Assembly (NCBI RefSeq): GCF_034190915.1
Contig: NW_026947502.1
Location: 37,788,785 to 37,852,784 of the forward strand
Length of the DNA stretch: 64,000 nucleotides
Source: Cavia porcellus
Lineage: Eukaryota > Chordata > Mammalia > Rodentia > Caviidae
Direction: 5' to 3'
The notes under the pieces are model-generated. The model made no database searches. It worked only from the letters and a program-made list of their open reading frames with translations, and had not been told where the DNA came from. Made by a program: the position numbers and the translations under genes. Of this stretch, positions 42,621 to 54,497 are shown piece by piece. Within the stretch, counting starts at the first letter, position 1, and each line of letters begins with the position of its first letter.

Positions 42621-44599
42621 AAATGAGGAGGAGTTGTATGTTCAGGGTTGGGATAATATTTTGCTGTTTTGAGAGAATTTAGGTACAAAAAGATCACTCA
42701 AAGTAATTAAATTATTATAAGCTAAGGATCCACAGAGAAACTTTACTGGTGAGAAATCTAGATTATTCTTCAATATTTTTCAAATTTAGGGAAACAAAGT
42801 ATTATAAGTAGTCACTAGTATTTATCAAGGATTAAGAGGAAAGCAATCTCTTTTAGGGGTTTAAAGGGATATTTTCATCTATAAAGATTAATGTTAGAAA
42901 GTAAAATTAAAAAGGATTAAAATTGTAGCCAAGTAAAAAGGCAATACATAATCATAAAAAATTGATGAGAGAGGTCACTAGAGAATATAGAAATACAGAA
43001 TATGGACTTAAATTGATTATAATGAGCATATAATATCTTAACATTATATGAAAATATATGTTGATATCTTAGGAGAGACTAAAAGGACAATGACAGAATT
43101 AAAAGAAAGCAGTTTCTGAATTTAGGGGGATATGAAACCTAAAGAGCTTAGCAAACTCCTGCAAAATAAAATTTAAATGCCTGAAGTAGTTTTGAAAATC
43201 TGGGTTTAGCTGGCTCATGCCTTAAAATTTCAATATTAACTCACTGAAATGAAAGTCAATCTTGATTCTATTTTTAATGTGATATTTTCCAGTACTACAA
43301 AGGACTATGTGGAGGACATAAGTAATCTCTATCCTTAAGAAAGGGAATTAAAGGGATCCTTCAAAATAATAAAGGTGTAGACTTTCTGAATTGTTTTAAA
43401 CTTTTGACATTCATAATTTTAGAAGAAATAGACCATTTCTGTTTCGTTCACCAGTTTGTCCTCTGAACTTAATACAGTTCAACTAAACACTTAATACTTA
43501 CTGACTGAATAAATAAACAAACGGTAGAAGCTTTGAATTTAGGTTACCTGAAAAATGGGTAAAACAGTTCATTTGTTGTGCCCTAGAAGAGTTCTCTTCC
43601 TATTCCTTAGTATATCTAAGTGTGTATGGTAATAGGATACCTGAAGGATTCATGCTTATCAGAATTAGGTAGCATATTTTTGAGTTACATTTTTCTAGGG
43701 ACTATAGAATACATTGATGTTATTTTAAAGTAAATGCAAATTATTTTTAGACTTTGAATGGATTTTAATTCTTTTGATCAGTTTCTTTAAGATTAGTCAT
43801 CATAGTTGACCAAACGGTTCTTAAATTTCAAATACTAAAATGATTGCGTTCATAATGACTTTTAAGAACAAATAAGTATTGATCGTTGAATGACACTTTA
43901 TGGATCTCACGGTAGGTTTTTTAATTGGATGTATTGCTGTAAGTCCAGCAAATGTATTTATTTCTCTAGTGACATGTGAAAATAAGACTGGTTCTATCTG
44001 GTCTAAAAGTCTTTTTTAAAAAATTAATCTCATGTATTAGTCATTTTGTATTTATTCCCTGGTTACATATATACATTATATATATTTTAATTATGTAGGT
44101 GGTCTTTTTCTGAAGCTTCTGATTACAATAACTTTTCTGCTACAATATGAATTGTTTTGAGCTCCCTATTTTTTCATAATTCAATAATCTTTCAAAAATT
44201 TATTTCTATGACCTTTGTTTTATGTAGACACATTTTAATGGTCTCAATTTTACCTCCAGCTATATTTTCAAGGTTAATGATACTATTTAGCACCAATTCA
44301 TAGGGTAGACACTCATTGGTCATGTAGCATCAGGAAGAAATGAACACTAAGCCTAAAGAAGCAACATCAAATTTATTCTAGAAACATTATGGAGAAAAAT
44401 TATTTATCAAAACCAAAACAGATTGAGCAGAGGTGCATTAAAATAACTCTGATGTACATTATTACTATAAAGCAAAGTGTAATTCTCGAGGTTGAGCTAT
44501 TTTTAATACTATATGTGAGGAAACACTTTATGATCTTTTAGCCAGTGGATTTTGTATAAAAATATTAATAGAGAAATAGTATAACATTTATGAACTTAG
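42621..44599. other. Unique AT-rich sequence
   Basis: No gene or repeat recognised, apart from a possible MIR/L2 tail near 43455-43525 (CTGACTGAATAAATAAACAA). Confidence 0.35.
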
Positions 44600-44800
44600 A
44601 GGGAGTATGACACAATGGGCTTGGGACTTTGGGATCAAATGCTTTGAATCCTGGCCTATTAACTTTGTTACTTGACTCTCTGGTCCCTAACTTGCTGTTT
44701 TACAAAAATGGGAATAAAACAGCTTTCTGACAAGAATTCTGACTGCAGTGAATACAAGGAAATACACAGAATGCTTAGTGAAAGTTTGGGCACATGTGTA
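44600..44800 (+). mobile_element. MIR SINE
   Basis: GGGCTTGGGACTTTGGGATC, GAATCCTGGCCTATTAACTT, TGCTGTTTTACAAAAATGGG and GCTTAGTGAAAG follow MIR order. Confidence 0.65.
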
Positions 44801-44940
44801 TTTTTCCCCAAAGATTAGCATTTTCTACTGCTGATCTAGAAAGGGGTACCTGAATAAAGTTTCTTCATTTACTAGGTCTGTGTACCCACTGATTCCTATT
44901 TTTGTCTCAACCTAAATGATCCACAATATCCTGGCTACAG

Positions 44941-45022
44941 AGTCGTGGACCCGTTAATTTACTGTCTTTTCAGATCCACAAGTTCTCTTTCCTCTAGTCT
45001 TGTCTGCACATATGACAGAGTG
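44941..45022 (+). repeat. 80-bp direct repeat, copy 1
   Basis: Near-identical in order to 45659-45738: ACCCGTTAATTTACTGTC, CAGATCCACAAGTT, TAGTCTTGTCTGCACATATG. About 718 bp separate the copies. Origin unknown. Confidence 0.8.
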
Positions 45023-46229
45023 TTTTTAAGAATGGATTTTAACTTTTTTCTTAACATAAACAGAAAGGTCAATTTGTTTTGAATGACCTACATGGCTGCC
45101 AGATAAAATTATGTAGGAAGAACAAGGGCAAGCATGGAGGTTAATGGGACCTAGATATGCTTCTGGCAGAGAAGCTACAATTTTCTGTTTTACTCCTTCA
45201 ATGTAAGATATTGATTGAATAAAAAAAAATCTATATTATAAAGAAGTTAGAAAAATGGAAAGATATTTGAGCAGTCGTTCCTTAGTTTTCCTTTGCCTTA
45301 GTAATCACTTTAGTTTCGTTTGGTCTTTAGTTTGTGAGAATTGATGTAATTTGAGAGAGGATGGAATGAGGAAGAATTCAATCAGTTTTATGACACAGAT
45401 CTTTCAGAGAATAAATGATAACAAAAGCACAAGGGTCCTATGCTAAGAGCATTGTTGGTGGAAAAATTCCTCTCTTTCTAGCTCTAATATTGAACTCTAC
45501 CCATACAGGGCTACATTTTGAAGCATTGTTAGAATTTTTCTAATTATGAAATAACAGATACAGATATCTTGCTTCTGACGACATTGCTCCCATGTGTCTT
45601 TATTGAGATCTTTTGATTAAACTCTTTTTTCATCATTTCCTCTCTACTTTGTAGACTCTAGACTCGGGTCCGTTCATTTACTTTCTTTTCATATCCACAA
45701 GTTTTTTCCTCCATAGTCTTGCCTGTACATATGAACAAGATACCTGTCCTTGGATGAGTTATACCAACTTCACTTTGCAATCAAACATTTTTGAAGAAAA
45801 TTAACACACTGGGTTGATTATGTGTTTACCATGATTTCCTGAAATCAAAGCACCGTTTCCTTCATTTTCAGTATTGGCCTCTGTGGCCCCTTATCATTAA
45901 CATTTAAACATGTTCAAGTAAATCTAACATCCAGTGAGAGTAACAAGTCACCTCAGCCATGCGTCAGTCATACTTTTGAGTAAACTGTGTTAATTCGTAT
46001 GGTCTTTAGCTCACTCGGTTCAGTTCTGCTTCTGTAACCAAAATTGCTTTTGTAAATTTGTCTCATTGCTCTACTTTAACAGCTTTTTTATTTCCTTATG
46101 ATAGAGTCTTAAATCATTAGTTGTATAATTCATATCATTTTACTCCTAACAATCAGTACTTCTTTCACGTCTTTAGATCTGTTTAGCTTCTTTTGTTTCT
46201 CTGGGTTTCTTTAGGTGCTGTTTCCTATA
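45023..46229. other. Mostly unique sequence
   Basis: Only the direct repeat copy at 45659 stands out. Confidence 0.35.
45659..45738 (+). repeat. 80-bp direct repeat, copy 2
   Basis: Counterpart of 44941-45022: GTCCGTTCATTTACTTTC, CATATCCACAAGTT, TAGTCTTGCCTGTACATATG. Similarity fades at both ends. Confidence 0.8.
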
Positions 46230-46510
46230 CCTAAAAATACTCTCCTCCTCCTTCAATTTCCTCCACTTATTAATGTATTCAGTTTTCAAATGTCACATCC
46301 TGGAGGAAGTTTTCCCTGGACCTGACTCTCCTAGACCTCCTACTTTAATCTTCTTTTGATAGTACTCGTTACTTTGTAGTAACTAAATTAATGCATTTTT
46401 TACTTTATCATTTAATGTTAACTTCTATAAAATAGGATATCTTGCTGACAATAGGACCTAATACTAGGAGTTCAAGAAATATTTGTTGAAGAAATGACTG
46501 AATAAACTAA
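46230..46510 (+). mobile_element. L2 LINE 3' end, plus strand
   Basis: TTCAAATGTCACATCCTGGAGG, AAGTTTTCCCTGGACCTGAC, then CTAATACTAGGAGTTCAAG and AAATATTTGTTGAAGAAATG match the order of the L2 3' end. Confidence 0.65.
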
Positions 46511-47800
46511 TAGCTTTATCCTTTCCTAGTTCAGTAGAGCAATTTTGTCTTTACCCTTATCAAGGCTTCTTTTCCTTGGCCTTATAATGAATTGTAAATA
46601 GAGATAAAATTATTAACCCCTCCACTAGAGTTATTATGCAACATAGCCAGTAGCATAATAGCTGTACAACAGACATATTTTCCTTTATTTTCTCTGCTTT
46701 TTGTTTTAAAAACAACTAGACATATGTAATAACTTCAAATATCCTATTAAGAACATTACGTTTATGGCATTTTGAATTGATCAAATCATGTATCTATTGA
46801 GTGTACAACGAATACTGTTTCAGTGTGTATAAACAGTTAAAGTATAAATAAATGATTGAAGCTTCCAAAAATAATACGAAGACTTTCAGGAGTAACGTGT
46901 GTCCAAAAGAGACCTCAGAAATTCCATTTTTTACCTAAATATATGTTAAACCCTTCTCAACTTGTAATACTCTAATGATTACAATATTACAAATCCTTTA
47001 TAATTAGAAATTATTGAACAGCTAGAAGTCCAGCTAAAAATATAAAATAAATTAATGAATACACAAAGGAACAGGAAGCACTGATAGTGTATTTATGTAT
47101 TGGAGTTACCATTTTTACAGAAAATAGTAGTACTGATTTATATGTTTAAGTATTTAGAATGTTAATATATGTATGAAGATTGCTAACATTTTTTATGGAT
47201 CAGCAAATAGTGTTAGAATTTGAATTCCAAAAATTTGAGTATTTAAAACTAACCTATACATTAATGGCATAGCTACTTTATTAATGTGAAAACAATTTTC
47301 CAGCAATTTACCTGTTGTGTTTCCCCCAAAATAGGATATAACCAGAAAACAAGCCCTAGCATGATTTTTCAGGCTGCATGTATGTAAACTTTATCCCTAG
47401 TTAAGGTCATCAGTTAGTCAGATGGCCACATTTAGTGCATCTGTTGTGATGTATGACAGACGTGTGAATTATAATATAATTAAATATTATTGACATTGAC
47501 ACTTAAACTAAATGGTAGTATAAACCATAATTGTGTATGTGTAAAGCCTCAAGAAAAACCTTTAGATGAGAGGTAAGCACCTATGTGAACAGATGAACTG
47601 GAGACTTATTGCCAGATTACCAGAGTAGAGACAATGCACAAATAATGCATATACTTGATAACAAAAGGATATGATTGTGTCTAATGTGAGTCTTTATAAT
47701 TCAATAAGTCATATGTTGTAATTTACTTAATGTACTCATATTAAATATAGAAGCATTTTCTGAATTTTGGTACCCACAATTTTTTTCTTGCTTTTCTGTA
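46511..47800. other. Unique AT-rich sequence
   Basis: Nothing recognised. Confidence 0.4.
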
Positions 47801-47811
47801 GCCGTTCTAAC

Positions 47812-48180
47812 TGTCCCAACAAAAAGTTACCACTGCTGTTTCCTGTCTTCTAACACTTGATTTAATGGAAACTTTGTGAAGCCCAGCATGCAAGAGGTCA
47901 TGACTTGGGTGAAGGATTCGTAGGATAAAGTCACTGACGGCTGTGTTGCCAGTGCACTGCGAGCAGCCTGCCTGAACAAATGTGCTCACCTGAGGGGAGC
48001 TTTCTTGCTGTACATGAAAAACTGGGGCCAGTGGTTTTCCAGGAAATGGAATCAGAAGAAATTAAAGCCAGAATGTGGGGATGGAAGCTTTATGATAATA
48101 TTCCACAAGATGACATGACTGTACTTTAGTGCGAGTAGATTTTTGTACATGAACAAATGCAGATTGTTGAAAAAATAAAG
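47812..48180 (+). pseudogene. Terminal-exon-like remnant of unknown gene
   Basis: A pyrimidine tract ends in CTGTAG at 47806-47811, a good splice acceptor. A protein-like reading follows (47864-47990: NFVKPSMQEVMTWVKDS, stop, DKVTDGCVASALRAACLNK). After a frame change, EKLGPVVFQEMESEEIKA and YDNIPQDDMTVL end at a TAG (48127-48129). AATAAA lies at 48174-48179 and no genomic poly(A) follows. The W-x-x-x-S-x-x-x-V-T pattern faintly recalls the C-terminal side of pogo/CENP-B-type DDE proteins, but that is a guess. One in-frame stop and one frameshift argue for a dead exon. It could also be part of an old DNA transposon. Confidence 0.4.
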
Positions 48181-48429
48181 CATCCCTGATAATAAGCCCT
48201 ATTGCATCTTTTGGAGCAAAAATTAATACAAGAACTGAATTAAGTCTTTAAAAAATACAATATTTCTAGATGAGACAAGAGTGACAGAATATGGACTACT
48301 ACACAACAGATTAAATGATCTCTTAATTCTTCTATTAACATTTTTATGTAAATATATTTCTGCTATATTCTAATTCAAAACTCAACAAAAATGTGGAAAT
48401 ATGGTTTGTGTTTAAGAAAATAAGATTTA

Positions 48430-48530
48430 ACTATTGAGAGTTGTGCTGTAATAAATGTGGGTATGCATGTAGCACTGTAATATGATGTCTTTTTGGGAAG
48501 GCATCCAGAACGGGAGTAGCTGGAGTATTT
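48430..48530 (-). mobile_element. Short L1 ORF2 3' fragment, minus strand
   Basis: GTAATAAATGTGGGTATGCATG, CACTGTAATATGATGTC and AGAACGGGAGTAGCTGGAG correspond to L1 ORF2 near its C-terminus (compare 54725-54800). Confidence 0.65.
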
Positions 48531-48664
48531 TATCTTTCAGAAAATTAAAGGAGGAAAAATAAAATGAGATCGAAGTAATAGAAAACAGCAAACTAGAAAA
48601 AAAGAAAAAAAAAAAAAAAAAAACTAAGACCAAAAGAAAAGAAGGGGAAAGAAAAGACACTTAA
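48531..48664. repeat. A-rich/purine-rich tract
   Basis: Purine-rich sequence with a long A run at 48605-48622. Possibly the junction of an internally deleted L1. Confidence 0.5.
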
Positions 48665-49820
48665 GATAAATGATTCCCAAAGCATTCCTCTATGTTTTTG
48701 AGTGAGTGGTTTCTTTGCAGTCTGTATACAGACACTGTATTAGAATCCACCAGATATTGGACAGGAATAATGTATTACTACTAAACCTGACTTTATTTCC
48801 ACATTCACATTTTTGTGCATGAGTGCTGAACTATGTCTCTCATTCCTGCTGCATTTGGTTGGTTAATGGCTTTTACCCTAGGGCTGTAATCACTTCAGGT
48901 CCTCCCAAGTTCCATGGCCTTCTGTGTGACACAGGTCATGGCTTTTTTTCTGCCTAGGCCTAGGTTTAAAAACCTGCCTGTAGGTTTTTAGAGGTGCCTC
49001 TTCTGCTCCAGAGATCTCTCCATTTGTATACTATAGACTGATAACCGTCCAACCCAAAGCATGTGCCTGCCCACACTGGTAGATGGTGAAAGCTAACAGG
49101 CCATTGAGCTCTGTGTTGGATCTAGGCAGCAGAGTGGTGGGTCATGCAGTCTCCTGGACTTAATGCCAGAGATTTTAAACACAAGTCGCCCCACTCTCCG
49201 AAAGCCACACCCGTCTGGCATGACTTCTTGCCATGAATGCTATAACCCATGTTGGGCCTAGCCTGAGCGTATACCTCTAGAAGTCTGTGTCTATCTAGTC
49301 AGTGCCTTCTTCATGACTGTCTCCTGCAGCTTTTTTTTCACCTGGTCACTTTAGTGGAGTGACACCAAAAGCCCTAAAATATAGTTGTTCTGTAACTTAG
49401 TCTTTAACCTCTCATCAAAATAGCTCCTAATTAAAAACTTTCAAATATAGCCAGCACTGGGATACTTCTCTGATTCCAGTATGCCATGAAGAGCAAACTC
49501 AAATGCTGTTTTTGCAGTTTACAGTAACCATGGGCTTTACTTGTGACTAGTGCTGCTGGTCCAATCCCTTGTTTTTCCCTGGAGCTGCAACCTGTTGGTG
49601 CCAACCACGGTTAGCTTCCTAGAGTGCTTCATTCTATTTTCTGCATTGTGCCCCGATTTTACACCGTCTCTGGAATTTCTACTTCTCTTGTCAGTCCCTT
49701 TCCAAATTCCAGGGGTATATATCTTCCCCGCCTTCCCAAATGGCTCTTTTGCCTAGTAACTTGATTGCAGGTCCTGGAGAGGCTGTATTTTGCTTCCAGT
49801 CTTTACTCTGCCATTTTAAA
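48665..49820 (-). mobile_element. Probable L1 5' UTR, minus strand
   Basis: GC-richer 1.15-kb block. Its right end on the minus strand reads AAAATGGCAGAGTAAAGACTGG, resembling the start of L1 5' UTRs (A-A-A-T-G-G-C-G-G-A-G-T-A), and no protein is encoded. A piece of L1 ORF2 lies directly downstream (48430). An internally deleted L1 with its promoter kept is the best reading, but the subfamily was not matched to elements A-F. Confidence 0.45.
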
Positions 49821-50680
49821 ATATGAATTTCGAGTCTATGTTCTTCTTTTTTTAAAAGCATTTTAATAAACAAATTACTAGATTCCAAGTACTTGTAACT
49901 AAGACAATGGTGTGTTGTGAACAGAATTTTCCTCCTAAAGATTTCCTTTATATCTTTAATCATGTGTGGGTAGAATTCTAGAATAATAGTGGACTTAACC
50001 CAGAAGTTATAGAAGCAATTTGGTAAGATGGGAACCAAGTGAGAGTTTTTTCTTTCAAGTATGTAGATGCATAGTTTGCACAGGAATGTTTAAATGAGTG
50101 TAATGCATTACTCTGTGAGAGACCATTGAAGCTTGCCTCTGGTAATTTCCAATAGCTCTAGTGGAAACTCACAAAAATGAACATCTGTTCCTCCATTCTA
50201 GAAGAAACTGACATGTAGTGGTGTGTGTGTGTGGGGGGGGTAGCTTCTCCATGACCTCCAATGCTCTACCTTGCAAAGTTTTTGCTTTAATTTGGATTGC
50301 ATCTTGTGTTTATTTTTGTCTTACTAAGCCCATTTGAGTTAAAGTATGTTCAGGATCAATTTGGGTCTATGGAGTTTATTTTTTAAATTATTACTGCTTA
50401 ATTAGATTTGAAAAGGTTTGATTCCAAGTAATTAGTCTTTGCCTGTGTTTTACAATTAATTTTTGTGATATCAGTAATATTTCTTTTAATGAAGGCCATG
50501 CCACCAGTGATATGTCTTTGTGACCATATTAGCCATATCTTTACTTAAATCATGTGTTATGAGTATAATAAGTTATATTTATTAAGGCATATACTAAGAG
50601 GTTATACTGTGTGTTTTAGGGTCCAACTTACAGTGTGAAATCCAAAGGAAGACAGATAATTCTTCTTGTAACTCTTGTGA
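49821..50680. other. Unique sequence with a (GT)n run
   Basis: (GT)6 followed by eight Gs at about 50219-50240. Otherwise nothing recognised. Confidence 0.4.
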
Positions 50681-50689
50681 TTTAGAATT

Positions 50690-51415
50690 TTGGGCACGCG
50701 ACCTGCCCTAAACCAGTTGGTTATGTCCGCATAAGACTGTGGATGTGGAAAAAGTGGTGCAAGGAACTGTGAGTCAGTTGTCTCATACTAACATATACTA
50801 GCAGTGGCGGTTGCAGCTGTTATGGCATGCATCTAGATATCCACTCCAAAGCCTCACAAGCTGTAGGTGGGGCTTTTTGAAGGTCACTGGATGATACTGG
50901 GATCAAGGATGTGATGCTAGGATTAAGGGTGCCCACTATGGGTGTGAGTGCTACCCACCCTAAGGGCAACTTAGCTAAAATAGAAGGGACAGAAAGAGAC
51001 TTGCTGTCACTGCTGCTTGTTGCTTTCTGCTCTTAACTGCCTTGCTGGTTTGCTGCCTTCTGCCTGTCAAAAATTGTTTCTCCTCTGCATTACCCTGTGC
51101 CATGCCGCCCTGCTTTGGAGCCCAATCGGCTGTGAACTGAAACCTCTGCGAACTGTGAGCCATAGTGAACTTCCTCCTTTCACTTTGGGTGTAGGATATA
51201 AGGGACAGGAAGAGGATCTTTCCTTGTTAAGTGCTGCCTGCTGCGTTGCTGCCGTCTGCCTGCTCGTTGCCATGAACTGTTTCTCCTTGTGCCATGCCAC
51301 ACTGCCATGGAGCCAGTGGACTGTGAACTGAAACCTCTATAAACTGTGAGCCAAGTACTCCTTTAACTTTGAGTGTCATAGATTTTATCTCAGCAACAAA
51401 AAAGTAACAAAGCCA
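50690..51415 (+). mobile_element. ERVL-MaLR-type LTR with internal duplication
   Basis: MaLR/ORR1-like order: CATGCCGCCCTGCTTTGGAGCC, CTGTGAACTGAAACCTCTG and, at the end, ATTTTATCTCAGCAACAAAA and AGTAACAAAGCC. The 3' half is present twice in tandem (about 50985-51190 and 51195-51380): both copies have AGGGACAG(A/G)AAGAG, TGTTTCTCCT, GTGCCATGCC and GTGAACTGAAACCTCT. The single LTR end lies after copy 2. Frames on both strands here are incidental. Confidence 0.7.
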
Positions 51416-51471
51416 GGAACCTATTTTCAGCAGAGGTTTCCTGAGGTAATTTTTTAAAAAATATGATTTTG

Positions 51472-51675
51472 GCTGGACTTATTGGCACACAACTATATAT
51501 TCAGAACTCTGGTGTGAGGTAGGGCCCTGAGGCAGAACCGTCACAAGTTTGAGCACATGGGCCACTTAGTGATTTAGTACAGATCCTAGCTCAAAATAAA
51601 AAATAAAGGAAGGACTGGGAGTGTAGCTTGGTATGAAGGCTCTGTGTTCAGTCCTTAGTACTGAAAGAAAGCACA
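51472..51675 (+). mobile_element. Dimeric B1-ID SINE
   Basis: A 7SL-type left monomer (GGCTGGACTTATTGGCACAC, CCTGAGGCAGAACCG, TAGCTCAAAATAAAAAAT) is followed by a tRNA-type right monomer (GGACTGGGAGTGTAGCTTGG, then TGTTCAGTCCTTAGTACTG). B1-ID fusions of this layout are known in several rodents. Confidence 0.75.
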
Positions 51676-53100
51676 ATGATTATGTTTCTAATTTTGATTT
51701 TCTAGCCTTTTTTAGTTGTAACTTGTCCAGATGTTATAGGCTTCATTATTTTTGCTTGCTGAGTCTTTTTCTTCTTAAGTTAACCAGAAGTTACTTACAC
51801 TTTTTGTGACCAAGAACTCTTGAGTAGTAAATACAATTATTCTTGTGAAAATTGGTCTTAATCCCTAGCTATTTGGAAATAGCCACAGTTGAAAGCCAAA
51901 CTTTGAATTTCAGTTAACACTATAAACAAACTTACTGATTATGTCATGATATCAGAAGAGAATAATGAAAATACTGAGTAGATATTATTGATATCTTCAG
52001 CAAAAATAAAAAATGCATTTTAAGATATGATTTGTTATATTATATTTATTATGAAAGGATATAGTTTGTATTAATTAGTCATGTATTTCTGATCTTCTGA
52101 AGAATTATGCCTCTGTACTCTTAGAATAAGGCCAAACCTACCAACTCAAATTTGTGAATGTATATGAGGATACTTTGGCTGAAAGTTAGATGTGGCAACT
52201 TCAAGCACTGAAGCTCTACATATCACATGGAACCTAAGGAGAAAGACCACATATCAAAAAGTAGAACCAAGACAATAAAAAGATAGAAACTAAGTCATAA
52301 TGTGTTTTGAGGCTTACACCCTGCTATGCCTGAAGCCATTTTTACTACTACATTTTCAGTTCTATAACCCTTTTTGCTTATGTCAGTTTAGGTTATATAT
52401 TTTTGTGATTGACAACTAAGAGTCCTATATCTTTAGTGTAAATGATAAATCATATTGAATTGGGATCATAATACGATCTATCACATTTTTAGGAATACCA
52501 CATTTGTAGGATTACTTTGTATTCATATTTTATATATAACTTATAACTGAAATCAACTAGTATTTGCAAGTGACTTACTAATTTAAAAAGATAAAAGTGA
52601 AAACTCAAACATTGTTTTATCAAATTTGAAATAGATGCATTTTCACTTTTAAGTTCATAAGTGGATAAATAAAAATTTGAAAGTAATACTTAAGTCATGT
52701 AAAGTATGTACTTTTGGCAATTAAATATTAAATATTTTAAGCATTGTGGTGGGTTCATATTTGATATTTCTGTATACTTTATGCTCTGTTGTTGCCTTAT
52801 AACTTTCAGTAGTTTTGATATTGAAACATTGTGTTTTCTATCACACATCCTAGATGAAGAATTTATGGATGAAAATTAATGCCAATTTCAGATTTTTGTA
52901 TGTGGATACTGCCCAAAATTTATTCCATATATCTGTGTTTATCTTTTGCTAGTTATCAATTTGAAATTGAAATCTCATCTCTTCATTACCCTTTTTTACT
53001 TGTAGCACAATATGGTATTGCAGCAAAACACTTCCTAGTGACCTCAGGAGATTTCTAAGAGTAATTTCTTAGATTCTTTTGAATCTAAATACCATTCTTT
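51676..53100. other. Unique AT-rich sequence
   Basis: Nothing recognised. Confidence 0.4.
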
Positions 53101-53445
53101 TTTTTTTATTTAAAAAAAAAACCCAAAACAGTATAAGGGTACAAGTAATACAGAATTACAAAAAAATGGTAAAAAATCACTAGTTAATAGATTACATATT
53201 GTCATCTTAGAAAAATTGTTCAAGTTACAGTATTAAAGCATACAAAGTGGACATTCAAACAGTGAGACTGCAAACAGTTGTGTTCAATGATCCAACAAAA
53301 AATCAGTAATATGGTCATCTATCTTAACACGCTTAAACACACTTGCAGTTGTATCCTTTAGAGCACTTTTTTTTCCTCTCTTTTTTACAACAAAATTTAC
53401 ACATTTTAGGTTTTATTACTCCCATAGTTCTTATTACTTTTTTTT
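53101..53445 (-). mobile_element. Retrotransposon 3' end, minus strand
   Basis: Poly(T) at the left, then AAAACAGTATAAGGGTACAAG. It is the parent-like copy of the rearranged insertion at 28684-28888. No coding sequence. It directly adjoins L1-type tandem 3' UTR sequence, so it may be an alternative 3' end of the L1 family. Confidence 0.65.
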
Positions 53446-53866
53446 TGAAGAAAATAAAACCAAATATGACAAAACAAAGCAGTCAGTCAAAACAAAGGAT
53501 AGACAGCACTGATGTAAAAACAGAATACAAGGTTATCAACAATGGTTACCATAATGCCTCTTGCTTCCTTAAAAAGAATTGCCTATATCATTAGGTATAA
53601 TAAAATTGAACAAAACAGTACAGAACAAGAGCAATAAAGCCTAAACATTGGAAACATTACAGGACTTCAAAAGAAGATAATAGTCAAACCAGAATGGGCA
53701 TCATAATGAATCTTATTGCCTTCAAAGTAGTTGCCTATACCCTCAAAATTGATACTATCAAACAGAACGGAACAGAGTCTAATCAGTCAAAACAAGATAG
53801 TGGGAGTAATACAGGGCTTCAAATCAAGTTAATATGAAATCAAAAAAGTTACTATAATATATCCTG
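53446..53866 (-). repeat. Extra L1-type tandem 3' UTR units
   Basis: Two to three units of the 147-bp type: GGTTACCATAATGCCTCTTG, ACAGGACTTCAAAAGAAG (about 53663), ACAGGGCTTCAAATCAAG (about 53816). They lie downstream of, and in the same orientation as, element F. Confidence 0.7.
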
Positions 53867-54497
53867 CTAATTTTTTTTATTTTTTTCCCTTAATTAAAAT
53901 AATAATAATAAAATAAATTTTTTATGAATAAGGGGGAGATTGAGATAAAAGAGGACATAACAACATAACAATACAGGTCAAAGCATGACAATTTCAGCAA
54001 CCTAGTGCTTCACCACAAGATAACCCAACTTAATAGTAGTTACCGTAGTGTCTCTTTCCTTAAAATATTTGAATATAACTTTGTGTACTATAGCATCAAG
54101 ACAGTGTGAAACCATTCAAGTGGATGGAAGTATTACAGGGTATTTAGAACCAGCTATAGAAAATGAACAGTGGTTTCTATATTATCTGTTTGCCTATAAA
54201 AATTTTTGTTTATACTATCACATATAATAAAATCCAGTAAGGTACAACATGATAAAAGCAATGGAGACAGAAGAGCAACAGTTTGGTGGGACTTCAAATC
54301 AAGATGATATTAAATCAGCACTAGCTATTATGATGTCTTGTTTTCTTCAAAAGAGCTGTTCATATCATCACAGGCATTAATATCAAACAGCCTAGAATAA
54401 AGCCATTATAATTAATGAGTGAAAACTTTGTAAGGCTTCAAAGCCACATAATGGGAAATCATGATTACCACATACTTTTATATATTTGTATCATTTC

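Noticed and set aside
49550..50038. Frames on both strands (68 and 115 codons)
   Set aside because: They cross the probable L1 5' UTR boundary, have no recognisable domain, and overlap each other.
50975..51331. Cysteine/leucine-rich plus-strand frame and its minus-strand partner
   Set aside because: Both are translations of the duplicated MaLR-type LTR.
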